Positions 17,856 to 27,085 are shown, counted from the stretch's first letter. The stretch: 60,045 nucleotides of DNA from Colwellia sp. C1TZA3 (GCF_007954265.1 NZ_VOLS01000024.1:1-60045), one strand, 5' to 3'. Translations and numbers: made by a program. Notes: generated by a model from the sequence alone, not told the origin.

Positions 17856-20569
17856 TGTTTTTATTAAGTAATGTATTAGATTGTTATAAAAATGCAGGCT
17901 TAGATGCAAGTATTTCTATTCTCTTTGATAAAAATCAGTTTAGTGGCAAATTCTATCTGTTTAGTAATAAAAATGAATTAAATCAACCGGCTTTCAATGA
18001 AATATACAGCTCTATTATAGCTGGTAACATTGATTCTACTGCAAGTTCACTTGTCGTAGAGTCAATTACGTCTTGGGTCACAAGCCGTTTAAATTTCTCT
18101 GTAAGGATGACATCAGAAGCAATATCTACCGAAATAGAAGACACCCCGAGGCTAATTAAAAGTTTTTTTGAAGAATTACCAAATGATCTTTTCAATCTTA
18201 TGGGTAACCATTCTATTATCGAAATATCCTGTAAAAGTATTAGGCCAGATTTCTTTGTAGATTTGATTTTGAATGACTCCTATCTTAGTTCTCAAGAGCT
18301 TCAACTGATTAACGAAAAAAATAAAAGTTATAAGCTAGTTAGCATTCTTGAACCAAGGAAAAAACTAGAAGAGATAAAACAGAAAAAATCATTAATGGAT
18401 CGGTTGATAAACAAGAAACTTGAGAGTTTAGAAGGTAATTTAAAGGGAATCAGGGGCGACTATGCTTTAAATAATATTACATATTTTGATTATTCCTTAG
18501 TTTGCTTGTTATATGGCTTTGAAGATATAGATGAATATGAAAGGTCTCTCAAGTCAAATTTTTTAAATGAGAATAAGCTAAAAACTTCTAACAACCAAGT
18601 TACAGAATCACAGTATAAAAAATTGACCATGCTTACACTAATTGATGACATTCTTGTACCCAAAGATTGTACAAAAATTGTTGAGAGAATAAAAAAATTT
18701 ACTGCACCTCCTTTAAATGTCGATAAAATTTTAAAAGTAGAGGAATATAAATTTGAGTGGTTACAAGGTATCACTCCTGAAATGATTAAGAGCTTTAAGA
18801 TCTTTAAGGAGGTGTTAGGATATACAGTCTCAGGCTTCAGTACCAATGTAACCTTGTTAAAAAGTTCTAAACCAGCCAAAAAAAATTACTCTGATGATGA
18901 TACTTACGATAATTTTGTAAAACCTAAACAAAATACTTTTAAAAATAAAAGTATTTCTCTAAAAAGTAAATTAGAAAATATTGTGTTGACTGAACATTTT
19001 AACAACATAGTTACACGACTGAACAAAGAAAAAAGAACTTCGATGACAGTGTATGACCTTTTAAATTTGGATAACTCTTGGTTTTTAAGGTTTTATGACG
19101 TGTCTACGACATCAAAATATTATTCTGACTTCTTAAAGTTAAAAACTTATTTGGAAGGCGTACTAAATACTTTCAATAACTTAGAGATATCTTCTGCCGA
19201 TATTGATAGTGCATCAGCAGATAATTCGAAAAGTATCCCTTATGAGATTTTAAACCAAATTAAAGAGTGGGCTTTTGAGGGCTATTTTGATGATAAAGAA
19301 ATGTATAATCTCTTTGTTCAAGAGCAAACAGATGCTTACCTAGAATTACAAACTACCATTCCTGACGGAATGGTTAAATGGGCTTTGGACTCTGTTTATG
19401 ATTATACTGAAGCGAAGTATACGGGTGATTTTCTAGGGCAGTTAAGGGAAATAAAACTGCACATTGCAAGTTACTTTAGTATTGAATCTATTTCGTCACC
19501 AGAAATCTTTGATGAATTAAGGGATATAAAACAGAAAGCTAGAGAGGCTTTACCTGGGAATTATAATGAGCAGCTAAAGTATATTAAGGCGGAGTTAGTT
19601 TTTGTAGAACTTGAAAAATCTAAGGCTCAGGCCAAAAAAGAAATAGAGGTTTCAAAGCCTAATGACGTTAGAACTTGGGATTGGGAAAATACTTTAGTTA
19701 TAGTGGCTAAAAAGTATCCAAACGATCCAATTGCCCAGTTAGCCTATTTGAGGCTTCAAATTAACAGCCTCTATGATATTAAAGATCTTTCTATAGTTGG
19801 TAATGATAATGAGGTTGAAAAGTTAAAACTATCAGCCAAAAAATTATTTTCGGGTGATTATAAACAACAATATCTGTACTTACTTTCTGAAGTAGAAAAT
19901 ATCCCTGCTAATGGAGTCAAGGAATCAACGGTTGTAACTCAAATCATTAATGAGCAAAATGAAAGCACGGTTGCGATAGTACCTACTCATGTAAATAAAA
20001 AAGTAAAAGAATTAAATATCAGTGCTGTTTACAATAAAAACAAATCTGAAAAGAACTTTCTTACAAAGTTATCTTCGATTTTTAAAATCAAACCAACCGA
20101 AAGAAAAGCATCCGATGATTCACTAGTCGAGGTCATTGTTGATACTTCGATACTTGAGGAATTAGTTGGTGTTTCAGTAATTGAAGAGGTTGTTGGCTCA
20201 AATAATACTGTAGATGAATTGGAAAATGATAGTGCGCTACATAACTTAGTTACGGATCAAGACTGTAATTTCATTAAATATAATAAAAAAAATGAAATTG
20301 GAATAAAAGTCCAAGCTTTACAGTCTTTTGATGCTTTTGATTTTGAGTCTATGAACAACAAGTTAGTTGTTATTATAAATAGCAATCATCCCTTTTATAG
20401 TAAGCTTTATCGTGATTCTAGTGAAGAGAGTAAGCGTGTTATCGATATGATGATTTCCTCATTATGTCATTTATCCCACCTAAATATTTCTGAAACAGTT
20501 AAACAACAAGATAAAAAGTTGTTTTCCAGATGGAGTGAGTATTTAGAAGAATATCTCCTAGAGGATTAG
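17855..20569 (+). CDS. Unrecognised 904-residue partner of the GHKL ATPase
   Basis: I recognise no catalytic family. The protein is Lys/Glu/Asn/Ser-rich and mostly helical. A charged helix lies at about 165-205 (RKKLEEIKQKKSLMDRLINK). Two stretches of about 55 residues, near 530-585 (REIKLHIASYFSIES to LPGNYNEQLKYIKAEL) and 629-685 (YLRLQINSLYDIKDLS to FSGDYKQQYLYLLSEV), align with each other as an internal repeat. The last about 90 residues (KLVVIINSNHPFYSKLY to the end) resemble the C-terminus of the preceding GHKL protein. It overlaps that gene by one base and is followed after one base by the PLD gene, so all three should be made in fixed ratio. Possible roles are scaffold or DNA/phosphorothioate sensor; both are guesses. 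The gene is extremely A+T-rich. Confidence 0.8.
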   Translation: MFLLSNVLDCYKNAGLDASISILFDKNQFSGKFYLFSNKNELNQPAFNEIYSSIIAGNIDSTASSLVVESITSWVTSRLNFSVRMTSEAISTEIEDTPRLIKSFFEELPNDLFNLMGNHSIIEISCKSIRPDFFVDLILNDSYLSSQELQLINEKNKSYKLVSILEPRKKLEEIKQKKSLMDRLINKKLESLEGNLKGIRGDYALNNITYFDYSLVCLLYGFEDIDEYERSLKSNFLNENKLKTSNNQVTESQYKKLTMLTLIDDILVPKDCTKIVERIKKFTAPPLNVDKILKVEEYKFEWLQGITPEMIKSFKIFKEVLGYTVSGFSTNVTLLKSSKPAKKNYSDDDTYDNFVKPKQNTFKNKSISLKSKLENIVLTEHFNNIVTRLNKEKRTSMTVYDLLNLDNSWFLRFYDVSTTSKYYSDFLKLKTYLEGVLNTFNNLEISSADIDSASADNSKSIPYEILNQIKEWAFEGYFDDKEMYNLFVQEQTDAYLELQTTIPDGMVKWALDSVYDYTEAKYTGDFLGQLREIKLHIASYFSIESISSPEIFDELRDIKQKAREALPGNYNEQLKYIKAELVFVELEKSKAQAKKEIEVSKPNDVRTWDWENTLVIVAKKYPNDPIAQLAYLRLQINSLYDIKDLSIVGNDNEVEKLKLSAKKLFSGDYKQQYLYLLSEVENIPANGVKESTVVTQIINEQNESTVAIVPTHVNKKVKELNISAVYNKNKSEKNFLTKLSSIFKIKPTERKASDDSLVEVIVDTSILEELVGVSVIEEVVGSNNTVDELENDSALHNLVTDQDCNFIKYNKKNEIGIKVQALQSFDAFDFESMNNKLVVIINSNHPFYSKLYRDSSEESKRVIDMMISSLCHLSHLNISETVKQQDKKLFSRWSEYLEEYLLED

Positions 20570-20570
20570 A

Positions 20571-21488
20571 ATGAATCATTTGATGACTAGTAATGAATTA
20601 ACAGCAAGTTTAGAAGTTGAAATACCTATTTGCCAAAAATTAAATATCATTTCTGCTTTTGTATCAAAGCCAGCGGTTATATGGCTAGAAAAACTTGTTG
20701 ATAATACTTCAGTATGCATTGTTGGACGCTTCTCTCCTAAAGACTTTATTGATGGTGCTAGTAGTATTGATGCCGTTAGAAAATGTCTGTTATCTGGCTA
20801 TGTAGTTAAGTGTTTACCAAACTTACATGCAAAAATATACCAAATAGATGATGAGCTTATTTTTACAGGCTCTGCGAATATGACAGGTAAAGGACTTGCT
20901 CTTGTTAATGACGGTAATCTTGAGGCATGCACTAAAGTCACTCCGTCTGATAACACTAAGGCTTTTATTCAACGTATTATAAATGTCTCTCTGAATATAA
21001 CTGTAGCGATGCTAAACAAAATGCAAAAAATTATAGATGAATTTGAAAAAGTTGATTCCGTAAAAGTACCAGATACTTGGCCTGAGGATATCATGCCTAA
21101 AATTAAGGATATTTTTGTATCTGATTTTCCTTTATCTAAGCCAGGTAATAATCATGAATTGTATGAAGTTAACCCTTCTTTAGAATTTGCAGTTATTGAA
21201 GCTAATACATCTAACTTTACTTATGACCAAACACTTTTTAAAAGCTCTAAAGCGTATTGTTGGCTAAAAAAAATATTGATTGAACATACAGGTGATAGGG
21301 ATTTAGGGTTCGGACAAGTATCGAGTTTATTGCATGATGCTTTATGTGATGATCCAGCACCTTATCGACGAGATATAAAAGGTATTCAATCTAATCTATA
21401 TGAATATTTGACACTTTATGCATTTGATGAAGTAGAGGTTTACGTACCTGGTAGAAGAAGTCAGGTTTTAAAATATATTAAACAATAA
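20571..21488 (+). CDS. Phospholipase-D-family nuclease, single HKD
   Basis: A 305-residue protein with one HKD motif: HAKIYQID (His86, Lys88, Asp93) followed by GSANMTGKG (100-108). Single-HKD proteins such as Nuc and BfiI act as dimers and cut DNA without a metal, so this is the likeliest nuclease of the helicase/GHKL module. The C-terminal about 130 residues (GFGQVSSLLHDALC, then LYEYLTLYAFDEVEVYVPGR) are unassigned and could bind DNA. AGAGGA lies just ahead of the ATG, one base after the previous stop. PLD proteins also occur in DISARM (DrmC) and other defence operons; whether this one cuts DNA or only binds it cannot be told from sequence. Confidence 0.82.
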   Translation: MNHLMTSNELTASLEVEIPICQKLNIISAFVSKPAVIWLEKLVDNTSVCIVGRFSPKDFIDGASSIDAVRKCLLSGYVVKCLPNLHAKIYQIDDELIFTGSANMTGKGLALVNDGNLEACTKVTPSDNTKAFIQRIINVSLNITVAMLNKMQKIIDEFEKVDSVKVPDTWPEDIMPKIKDIFVSDFPLSKPGNNHELYEVNPSLEFAVIEANTSNFTYDQTLFKSSKAYCWLKKILIEHTGDRDLGFGQVSSLLHDALCDDPAPYRRDIKGIQSNLYEYLTLYAFDEVEVYVPGRRSQVLKYIKQ

Positions 21489-21515
21489 TTTCAATTTATA
21501 GATAGGAACACATGA

Positions 21516-23861
21516 ATGGATGTATACAGTGGCGAGGCAAAATATATTGGGGATTACTTCCAACCTCAAGGTTATGATTTTATTATTCCTGAATATCAAA
21601 GAGAATTTTCGTGGGAAAAAGATAATATATCTCAGCTGTTTTTAGATTTAGCTAATGGTGTAATCAGAATTAAATCTAGTGATACTGATTCAGTGAAAAA
21701 AAGTGAAAAATCGAAGTTTTTAGGCTGCATAATACAGTGGCTAAGGGAGGCTGAGGAAAATAAAGATTATTATCCTCATTCGAATAAACATGTTACAAAC
21801 ATAAGAGAGATAATCGATGGACAACAAAGGACATCCTCATTATTACTTATATTTGTACGTTATTATTATTACTTTGATAAGCAAAGAAAACAATTAAAGA
21901 ATAATAGTGAAGAAAAAATAATTTCAGCATTTATAAAGAAAATAGTACTTAAATCATGGTTGTTTAATAATTTTGCTATAAATGTTCCTCCGAAGAATTC
22001 AAAGGAATATCGTCCTGCATTAATCAGGCAAGAAACTGATATTTGGTATGTTAATAAAAATCATGCTAAGTATATATCGCCAATCAGCAAGTATCTTTTT
22101 GATACAATTAATGCAATAAAAGATGAAAAAAATACGAAAGTATTAAATGAAGTATCGAGTTTAGACTCGAATACAATTGAGGTTATTAAAGCTATTGATC
22201 TTGAAATTAACACTATTTTTGAAAAAACAGGTTTTTCTGCATTAAATAAATCTTACACTTTAGAAGATTTGTTCGGTATAGAATTTGAAGATGAATATGA
22301 AGACGCAAATATAGATTTTGATACTTACCTATCTCAAAATCTAGATAGAAATGAAGTCATGACTCCAATAATTAATAACTTATCGGTATTACATTATCTT
22401 CTAAATTATTGTGCATTTACTGTTATATCATCTCCGACAGAAAGTGCTGCTCTCGATATGTTTCAATCATTGAATTCATCAGGAGTACAGCTTACAGCGC
22501 TTCAGATGCTCAAGCCTAACCTATCCAGCGACTTTAGACAGCATCATGTTAGCTTTTCAAACTCAGAAACAAGCATTGAAATTAATGATATAAATAATTG
22601 GTTTAATGCTGATGGACGAAGTAGAGAACGTAAATTAAAACAATTTTTTCTAAAATTTTGTATGCTATTTTCTGGTGATGATGCTCCTACATCATTAAGT
22701 TTACAACGTTCTTGGGTGCAAAAAACGTACTCTAACTTCACAAATACACAAGTAAATACAGATAAAAGTTCTGAATATATAGAGTACATGTATAGTACCA
22801 AAGAGTATTTATCTTCATTCCTAATGAAGAGTAAACAGGTAATGAATAATCATACTAAAGGAGTTTATCAAAACTATAAGCTATCACATCCTAAATTTGG
22901 TGATAATCAACTGTCAGATACATGTATTACATGCTTAATGTACCTTAGTGATGCTAATCATGAATTACTCCACCCTTTATTAATACGCTTTTATCATCAA
23001 TACAGAATTACCTCTACATTAAAAGAAGCAAATAATGCTCAATGTGAATTTGAGACAGTAGTTAATGCATGCGCCTCAATATTTACCATGTTTAGAGTAG
23101 GATTTAATAAGCACCCAGATTCATTTTACAAAAAAATTTATGAAAAAAGCTTTTCTATAATTGCAGCTAATAAATTAACTGCAATACAAACACTTTATAT
23201 TTTAAGAAAAAACTTCTATTTACATGTGAAAGAGGTACATAAGTCTAAAAAAGTATTTAATAAATTTATAGAACAATTTGCTATTAACTCAAGATATGGA
23301 AAGTTTAGCAATCACATAATACGATTTATTCTAATTAATAACTCTAATTTTAAAATAAATGGCAGTGTTACAGGTCTTCAAGATAGCAATATAGTAGGTT
23401 CTGAAATTCTAACACCTAAAACTTGGCTTGATGAAAATTTGGCATCAATCGAACACATATGTCCTCAAGATGCTTCTAAAAAAATTATAGATCATTGGTG
23501 TACTGGTTTTATATCATCAACAAAAATAGATGATATAGGTAATTTAACGTTGTTGAGTCAAAGTTCAAATTCTTCTATCGGTGAAAAAGTTATTGATAAA
23601 CTACAAGGATATGAAAACTATCTTAATCCAGGGAGTTTACATAAAATACAACCAGTAGTTACACACAATTCCTCTACAGCAAAATTACAACCTCACTTAA
23701 TCGCAGTTGTAAAAAGGTTGAGAGCATGGCAAACCGATATAGAAGCAGGCATTTTACCATCTAATTCACAATATGAATGGGACCCTGATTTTATTGTTCT
23801 TAGATCAAAAAATATTGCTCAACTTGTTTTGTGGGATTTTTATAAGAGTTTAAGAGTCTAA
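21516..23861 (+). CDS. sspE: SspE-type restriction protein (DUF262 NTPase plus DUF1524 HNH nuclease)
   Basis: A 781-residue GmrSD-like protein. The N-terminal DUF262 domain has IPEYQREFSW (24-33) and the NTPase signature EIIDGQQRTSSLLLIF (98-113). The C-terminal DUF1524 HNH domain begins SIEHICPQ (Glu646, His647) and continues with DDIGNLTLLSQSSNSSIGEK near 672-690. In published SspABCD-SspE systems the DUF262 part senses phosphorothioate and the HNH part nicks invading DNA. Gene context and domain order support the same role here. An AGGA site lies 8 bases before the ATG at 21516. It is the last gene of the helicase-led operon and ends 2 bases from the convergent methyltransferase gene. The alternative, a stand-alone type IV enzyme, is less likely beside sspBCD. 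Confidence 0.85.
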   Translation: MDVYSGEAKYIGDYFQPQGYDFIIPEYQREFSWEKDNISQLFLDLANGVIRIKSSDTDSVKKSEKSKFLGCIIQWLREAEENKDYYPHSNKHVTNIREIIDGQQRTSSLLLIFVRYYYYFDKQRKQLKNNSEEKIISAFIKKIVLKSWLFNNFAINVPPKNSKEYRPALIRQETDIWYVNKNHAKYISPISKYLFDTINAIKDEKNTKVLNEVSSLDSNTIEVIKAIDLEINTIFEKTGFSALNKSYTLEDLFGIEFEDEYEDANIDFDTYLSQNLDRNEVMTPIINNLSVLHYLLNYCAFTVISSPTESAALDMFQSLNSSGVQLTALQMLKPNLSSDFRQHHVSFSNSETSIEINDINNWFNADGRSRERKLKQFFLKFCMLFSGDDAPTSLSLQRSWVQKTYSNFTNTQVNTDKSSEYIEYMYSTKEYLSSFLMKSKQVMNNHTKGVYQNYKLSHPKFGDNQLSDTCITCLMYLSDANHELLHPLLIRFYHQYRITSTLKEANNAQCEFETVVNACASIFTMFRVGFNKHPDSFYKKIYEKSFSIIAANKLTAIQTLYILRKNFYLHVKEVHKSKKVFNKFIEQFAINSRYGKFSNHIIRFILINNSNFKINGSVTGLQDSNIVGSEILTPKTWLDENLASIEHICPQDASKKIIDHWCTGFISSTKIDDIGNLTLLSQSSNSSIGEKVIDKLQGYENYLNPGSLHKIQPVVTHNSSTAKLQPHLIAVVKRLRAWQTDIEAGILPSNSQYEWDPDFIVLRSKNIAQLVLWDFYKSLRV

Positions 23862-23863
23862 AT

Positions 23864-25900
23864 TTAAGGTTTAAGCTTATAAAGTTGATAGCCTCTTACC
23901 TTATGCTTAGGCAATAATAGGCTACCTATATTTAACTTAGTCATGGGTTTATTATTTTTACTTAAACCCTTCAATTCTTTATTAAGGCGTTTATTAAACG
24001 CCTTTTGCTTTTTAAAATCATCAAAACTTTCATCTATATATTCAATTTTATTCAATAAAACAGGTCGCTTTTCTTCTTTTATATAATCAAAGAAATCAAC
24101 ATCTTGATCTGCCATTTTTATTTTTACTCGCTCTTTTAATTGCGGTAAAGGTGAATCCTCAAAGCCTTCATAACCTAATAACGATACTTTTCCTGAGGTA
24201 ATATGAATCTTAACTAGCTGAATGTCATCTAGTTCCCCATAGAGCTGCAAAGCAGAGTATACATATACCCGAAGTAGAGGGGATAACTCATCAATAAATT
24301 TTTTATGTAGTGTCAGTGAATGTGGTTTTCCACTTTCTAAAGTAAGTTTAGATGCAGGTAATATTTCTTTTGCCTTTATACATTCTGCAGTAATTCTTTC
24401 AATATTAGCAATGTCGAATAAAAGTTCTTTTGCTTGATGTAAGGCAATTTTATGGGTATCGAAAAGAGCTTTAATATCTCTTTTCAGATCATCTGGTAAG
24501 TGGGTGTATGACTTTCTTCCTTCGAACATAGCTAAGGCAAAGTAGATAAGTAGATCTTCTTTTCGCATATTTTCAGCTAATGCTAATTCTTCTTGGCCAA
24601 ACCAGTCAGTGACTAATTTTAGCGCTTTTTTGTTTGAGCCAATTATTTCTTTAATTTCGTCACTCTTGCTGAACTCATCATTAGCGGGAACTCGACCATA
24701 AGCTAAACAACTTAGCCAAAATGATTCTAGTAGCTCATGATGCTGTGTGAAAAGTAACCTTTCTTGATCTTCACTAACAGGTCTAGGGGCAGTTTTCTGT
24801 TGCCATTGATAACTTCGCTTATGCCTATTTTGGAGGAAATGTTGTTCAAGATTTTTATCTTTAAATACATAAAATATACCTGGGGATATAGCTATAGGCT
24901 CTTCATCAAGCGTTCGTTCTATATATAACTTTAATTCAGCTTGTGAGAAATACTTTTGGAATGTATTACGTGATGTAATCACGCCATCTTTATACGGAAT
25001 GAATTGAGCTAAGTAGCTTTCATTGGCTAACATTGCGGAAATAATTAGTAGTTTCCCTGTTGCTTCCCACGCACCTAATATGGCATCTATTCGTTCGTCT
25101 TGATCTTCAATAACATTAATGACAAAACCAATATTAACTAAATCAGAGTTAATAATTTCTGAATCAGGACAAAATTTAGGATCCCAACCAAGGGCATCTA
25201 GCCCATGAGCTTCTAACTCTCTAAGATCATCACCCCTACCACAACCATAATCAAAAATAGAATACTCACCAGATAAAAATCCATTTTTGGCGAGTGTTTT
25301 CATCGGGGCTGATAGTTCATGTCTTACAATTGCTGTTTTATGTCTATCTATTTCTTTCTCACTTTCAATATTACTAATTACTGCTGAGCTTCGAAATAAT
25401 CGGCCATCAACTAGCTCATAGCCATGCTTTACAATTAATCTTTCCCATGAATTTTTAAAACCAATCATGCGACTATTTTCATAGAGACCAGCGGCTTCAC
25501 CTTCTTGAGTGAGTATACAAAAGTGATTATATGATTCATGACCTTTTGAAACCATTGTTTCTTTTCGGTGAAGAATTGGAGGGTTTTCTTGTTCTGAATA
25601 GCTTGTAACTCGATGAGATAATTTTTTTAAATCGACATTGACACTCTGTTCTAAAGCCGGATATGAGTCTTCAAAAAATAATGGGTAATTTAACAGGGAT
25701 AAGCGAAAATCTTTTCTAAAAACTTTAATTAAATTCCAATTATCGTCATCTATTTTCAATGCTTTGGCGACAATTTTAATGAATGTAGATAGCACTGCTG
25801 GTATATCTGAAAATGTATCCTTATGAAAATAAACTGAGTCGGGTAGTTTCTTGCCAACATCAAGAGAGTTAACTAATTCTTTAAATTGCTCTGCATTCAT
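23864..25900 (-). CDS. DNA phosphorothioation-associated putative methyltransferase
   Basis: A 678-residue protein with an internal SAM-dependent methyltransferase core: motif I IFDYGCGRGDDL (215-226), acidic loop LGWDP (237-241) and post-motif NIGFVINVIED (256-266). The preceding segment HKTAIVRHELSAPMKTLAKN (187-206) is a marker of the family annotated as phosphorothioation-associated methyltransferase. There is no DPPY-type amino-methylase motif, so it may not be a base methylase; the substrate is unknown. About 400 further residues lack a recognisable domain. Its ATG overlaps the upstream gene stop as ATGA, so the two are one unit. It is convergent with sspE with only a 2-base gap. Confidence 0.82.
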   Translation of the reverse strand: MNAEQFKELVNSLDVGKKLPDSVYFHKDTFSDIPAVLSTFIKIVAKALKIDDDNWNLIKVFRKDFRLSLLNYPLFFEDSYPALEQSVNVDLKKLSHRVTSYSEQENPPILHRKETMVSKGHESYNHFCILTQEGEAAGLYENSRMIGFKNSWERLIVKHGYELVDGRLFRSSAVISNIESEKEIDRHKTAIVRHELSAPMKTLAKNGFLSGEYSIFDYGCGRGDDLRELEAHGLDALGWDPKFCPDSEIINSDLVNIGFVINVIEDQDERIDAILGAWEATGKLLIISAMLANESYLAQFIPYKDGVITSRNTFQKYFSQAELKLYIERTLDEEPIAISPGIFYVFKDKNLEQHFLQNRHKRSYQWQQKTAPRPVSEDQERLLFTQHHELLESFWLSCLAYGRVPANDEFSKSDEIKEIIGSNKKALKLVTDWFGQEELALAENMRKEDLLIYFALAMFEGRKSYTHLPDDLKRDIKALFDTHKIALHQAKELLFDIANIERITAECIKAKEILPASKLTLESGKPHSLTLHKKFIDELSPLLRVYVYSALQLYGELDDIQLVKIHITSGKVSLLGYEGFEDSPLPQLKERVKIKMADQDVDFFDYIKEEKRPVLLNKIEYIDESFDDFKKQKAFNKRLNKELKGLSKNNKPMTKLNIGSLLLPKHKVRGYQLYKLKP

Positions 25901-26592
25901 TTGATTAATTCTTCCGCAAGTATTTTAGCTTCATCACCGTAGGCTTTTCTTCCAGGAATACGTCTACCTTTGTCACTTAGATTCATAGCTTGTAAGTGTC
26001 TTTCTGACTTATTTCCTATACTTACATGTAATGGTTTATCATTTCCATAATAATAAATCTTATCAAAGTTTAAATTTTTCACTATAAATAGCATCACTTG
26101 ATCCATTTTTTTTTCATAACCATTAACAACAAAATCACAAGCTAAACCGTTCCTTTTGCATATGAGTTTATTGTATTGAGTTAACTCAGATGCAGCATGT
26201 TGGTCAATTGGAGGAAATGTCCCTGATGAACTGTTTTTTTGTATATATCTGTTTAACTTAGGTGAGACAAAACCATATGTAATTCTAACATTGCCAAATT
26301 TTCTACTAACAGGCAGTAAAATTGATGTGATAAGAATTAAAATAGAGTTTATTGATTCTATTTCTTTTGGGGAGTTATCTATGGTGATTTGATGTTTTTC
26401 TCGATACCAATTTAACAAATTATTTGCTATAGGGTGATTTAGTAATAATTTTTTATCATGGAGTTGATATAAAAAAGCATTTCCTTTTTTTACAAATGCT
26501 AGTTTACCTGAGGATCGCATGTGCATCAGTTCACAGTCTGAAACATCTAATAGCTCTTTAAACTCTTGTGAAGTAAATAATATTTTTGTCAT
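25897..26592 (-). CDS. Small protein: excisionase-like HTH plus M15/Hedgehog-type zinc peptidase-like fold
   Basis: This 231-residue protein is not a family I know by name. Residues 5-43 (TSQEFKELLDVSDCELMHMR to KKGNAFLYQL) look like a MerR/excisionase-type winged helix. Residues 103-192 resemble the D-Ala-D-Ala carboxypeptidase (M15) core: YGFVSPKLN (106-114) for the YRSPxLN strand, His132 in DQHA, Asp153 in GLACDF, FDKIYYYG, and His189 in LHVSIG. These give the His-Asp-His zinc triad, with about 15 extra residues between the first two ligands. The usual catalytic Glu before the last His is not obvious. No signal peptide, so a cell-wall role is unlikely. It is the first gene of the unit with the phosphorothioation methyltransferase. 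The fold reading is inference. Confidence 0.7.
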   Translation of the reverse strand: MTKILFTSQEFKELLDVSDCELMHMRSSGKLAFVKKGNAFLYQLHDKKLLLNHPIANNLLNWYREKHQITIDNSPKEIESINSILILITSILLPVSRKFGNVRITYGFVSPKLNRYIQKNSSSGTFPPIDQHAASELTQYNKLICKRNGLACDFVVNGYEKKMDQVMLFIVKNLNFDKIYYYGNDKPLHVSIGNKSERHLQAMNLSDKGRRIPGRKAYGDEAKILAEELIK

Positions 26593-27085
26593 AGCTAGCG
26601 GATATAAAAATGTTAGAAGATAGATATTACATAAAAAAACATTGTATTGATAACTTCAGGAACAATAAGTACTCAGGTTTTTAACTTGAAAGTATTGTCT
26701 TTGCTAGTTATCCTTTCACTAAAACAACTGTCCCTATCCTTAATCTAATAATGCAAAAAAAAATTTCAAATTATGCTAATACCTTGGATGATTTGTAAAA
26801 AGTTTTTAATGTAGGTGGCTTATCTAGAATTTCAGACCTTCAGGTTAAATCAAATTCAACTGTTTTGGCATAAAAAACTCGAAAAAACAACTCGGATTCT
26901 CATCATCATTTAGGCAGATTAACATCCTCTTAATAGCACTTTTTTGTTAAACAAAGAAAAAAATTATTAGGCCACCCATAATAAATTAAACAAAGAAAAA
27001 AATCATCAGGCCACCCATAATAAATTGTGCATATTTACCTCACTAAACTAGATTTGATTTACCTTGATTAAGAGTAGTGATTGTT
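26593..27085. other. Gap between the island and the RAYT remnant
   Basis: No gene is seen. It holds the promoter of the minus-strand two-gene unit and, from 26948, a tandem repeat. The sequence directly before 27086 (GTGCATATTTACCTC and beyond) looks like the leader of a RAYT gene. It marks the right border of the defence island. Confidence 0.5.
26948..27025. repeat. Two-copy tandem repeat, 39-bp unit
   Basis: Unit 1 at 26948-26986 and unit 2 at 26987-27025 differ at only about two bases. Each contains AGGCCACCCATAATAAATT. The CCACCCA core resembles the GGACACCCACCG motif found near the other RAYT fragment, so these may be REP units in front of a RAYT gene. Confidence 0.8.

Noticed and set aside
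14338-21488. DISARM system (helicase plus PLD)
   Set aside because: There is no DUF1998 (DrmB) gene or DISARM methylase; the GHKL ATPase and sspBCD neighbours fit a phosphorothioation-linked module better.
26948-27025. CRISPR array
   Set aside because: Only two units, directly adjacent without spacers, and no cas genes.
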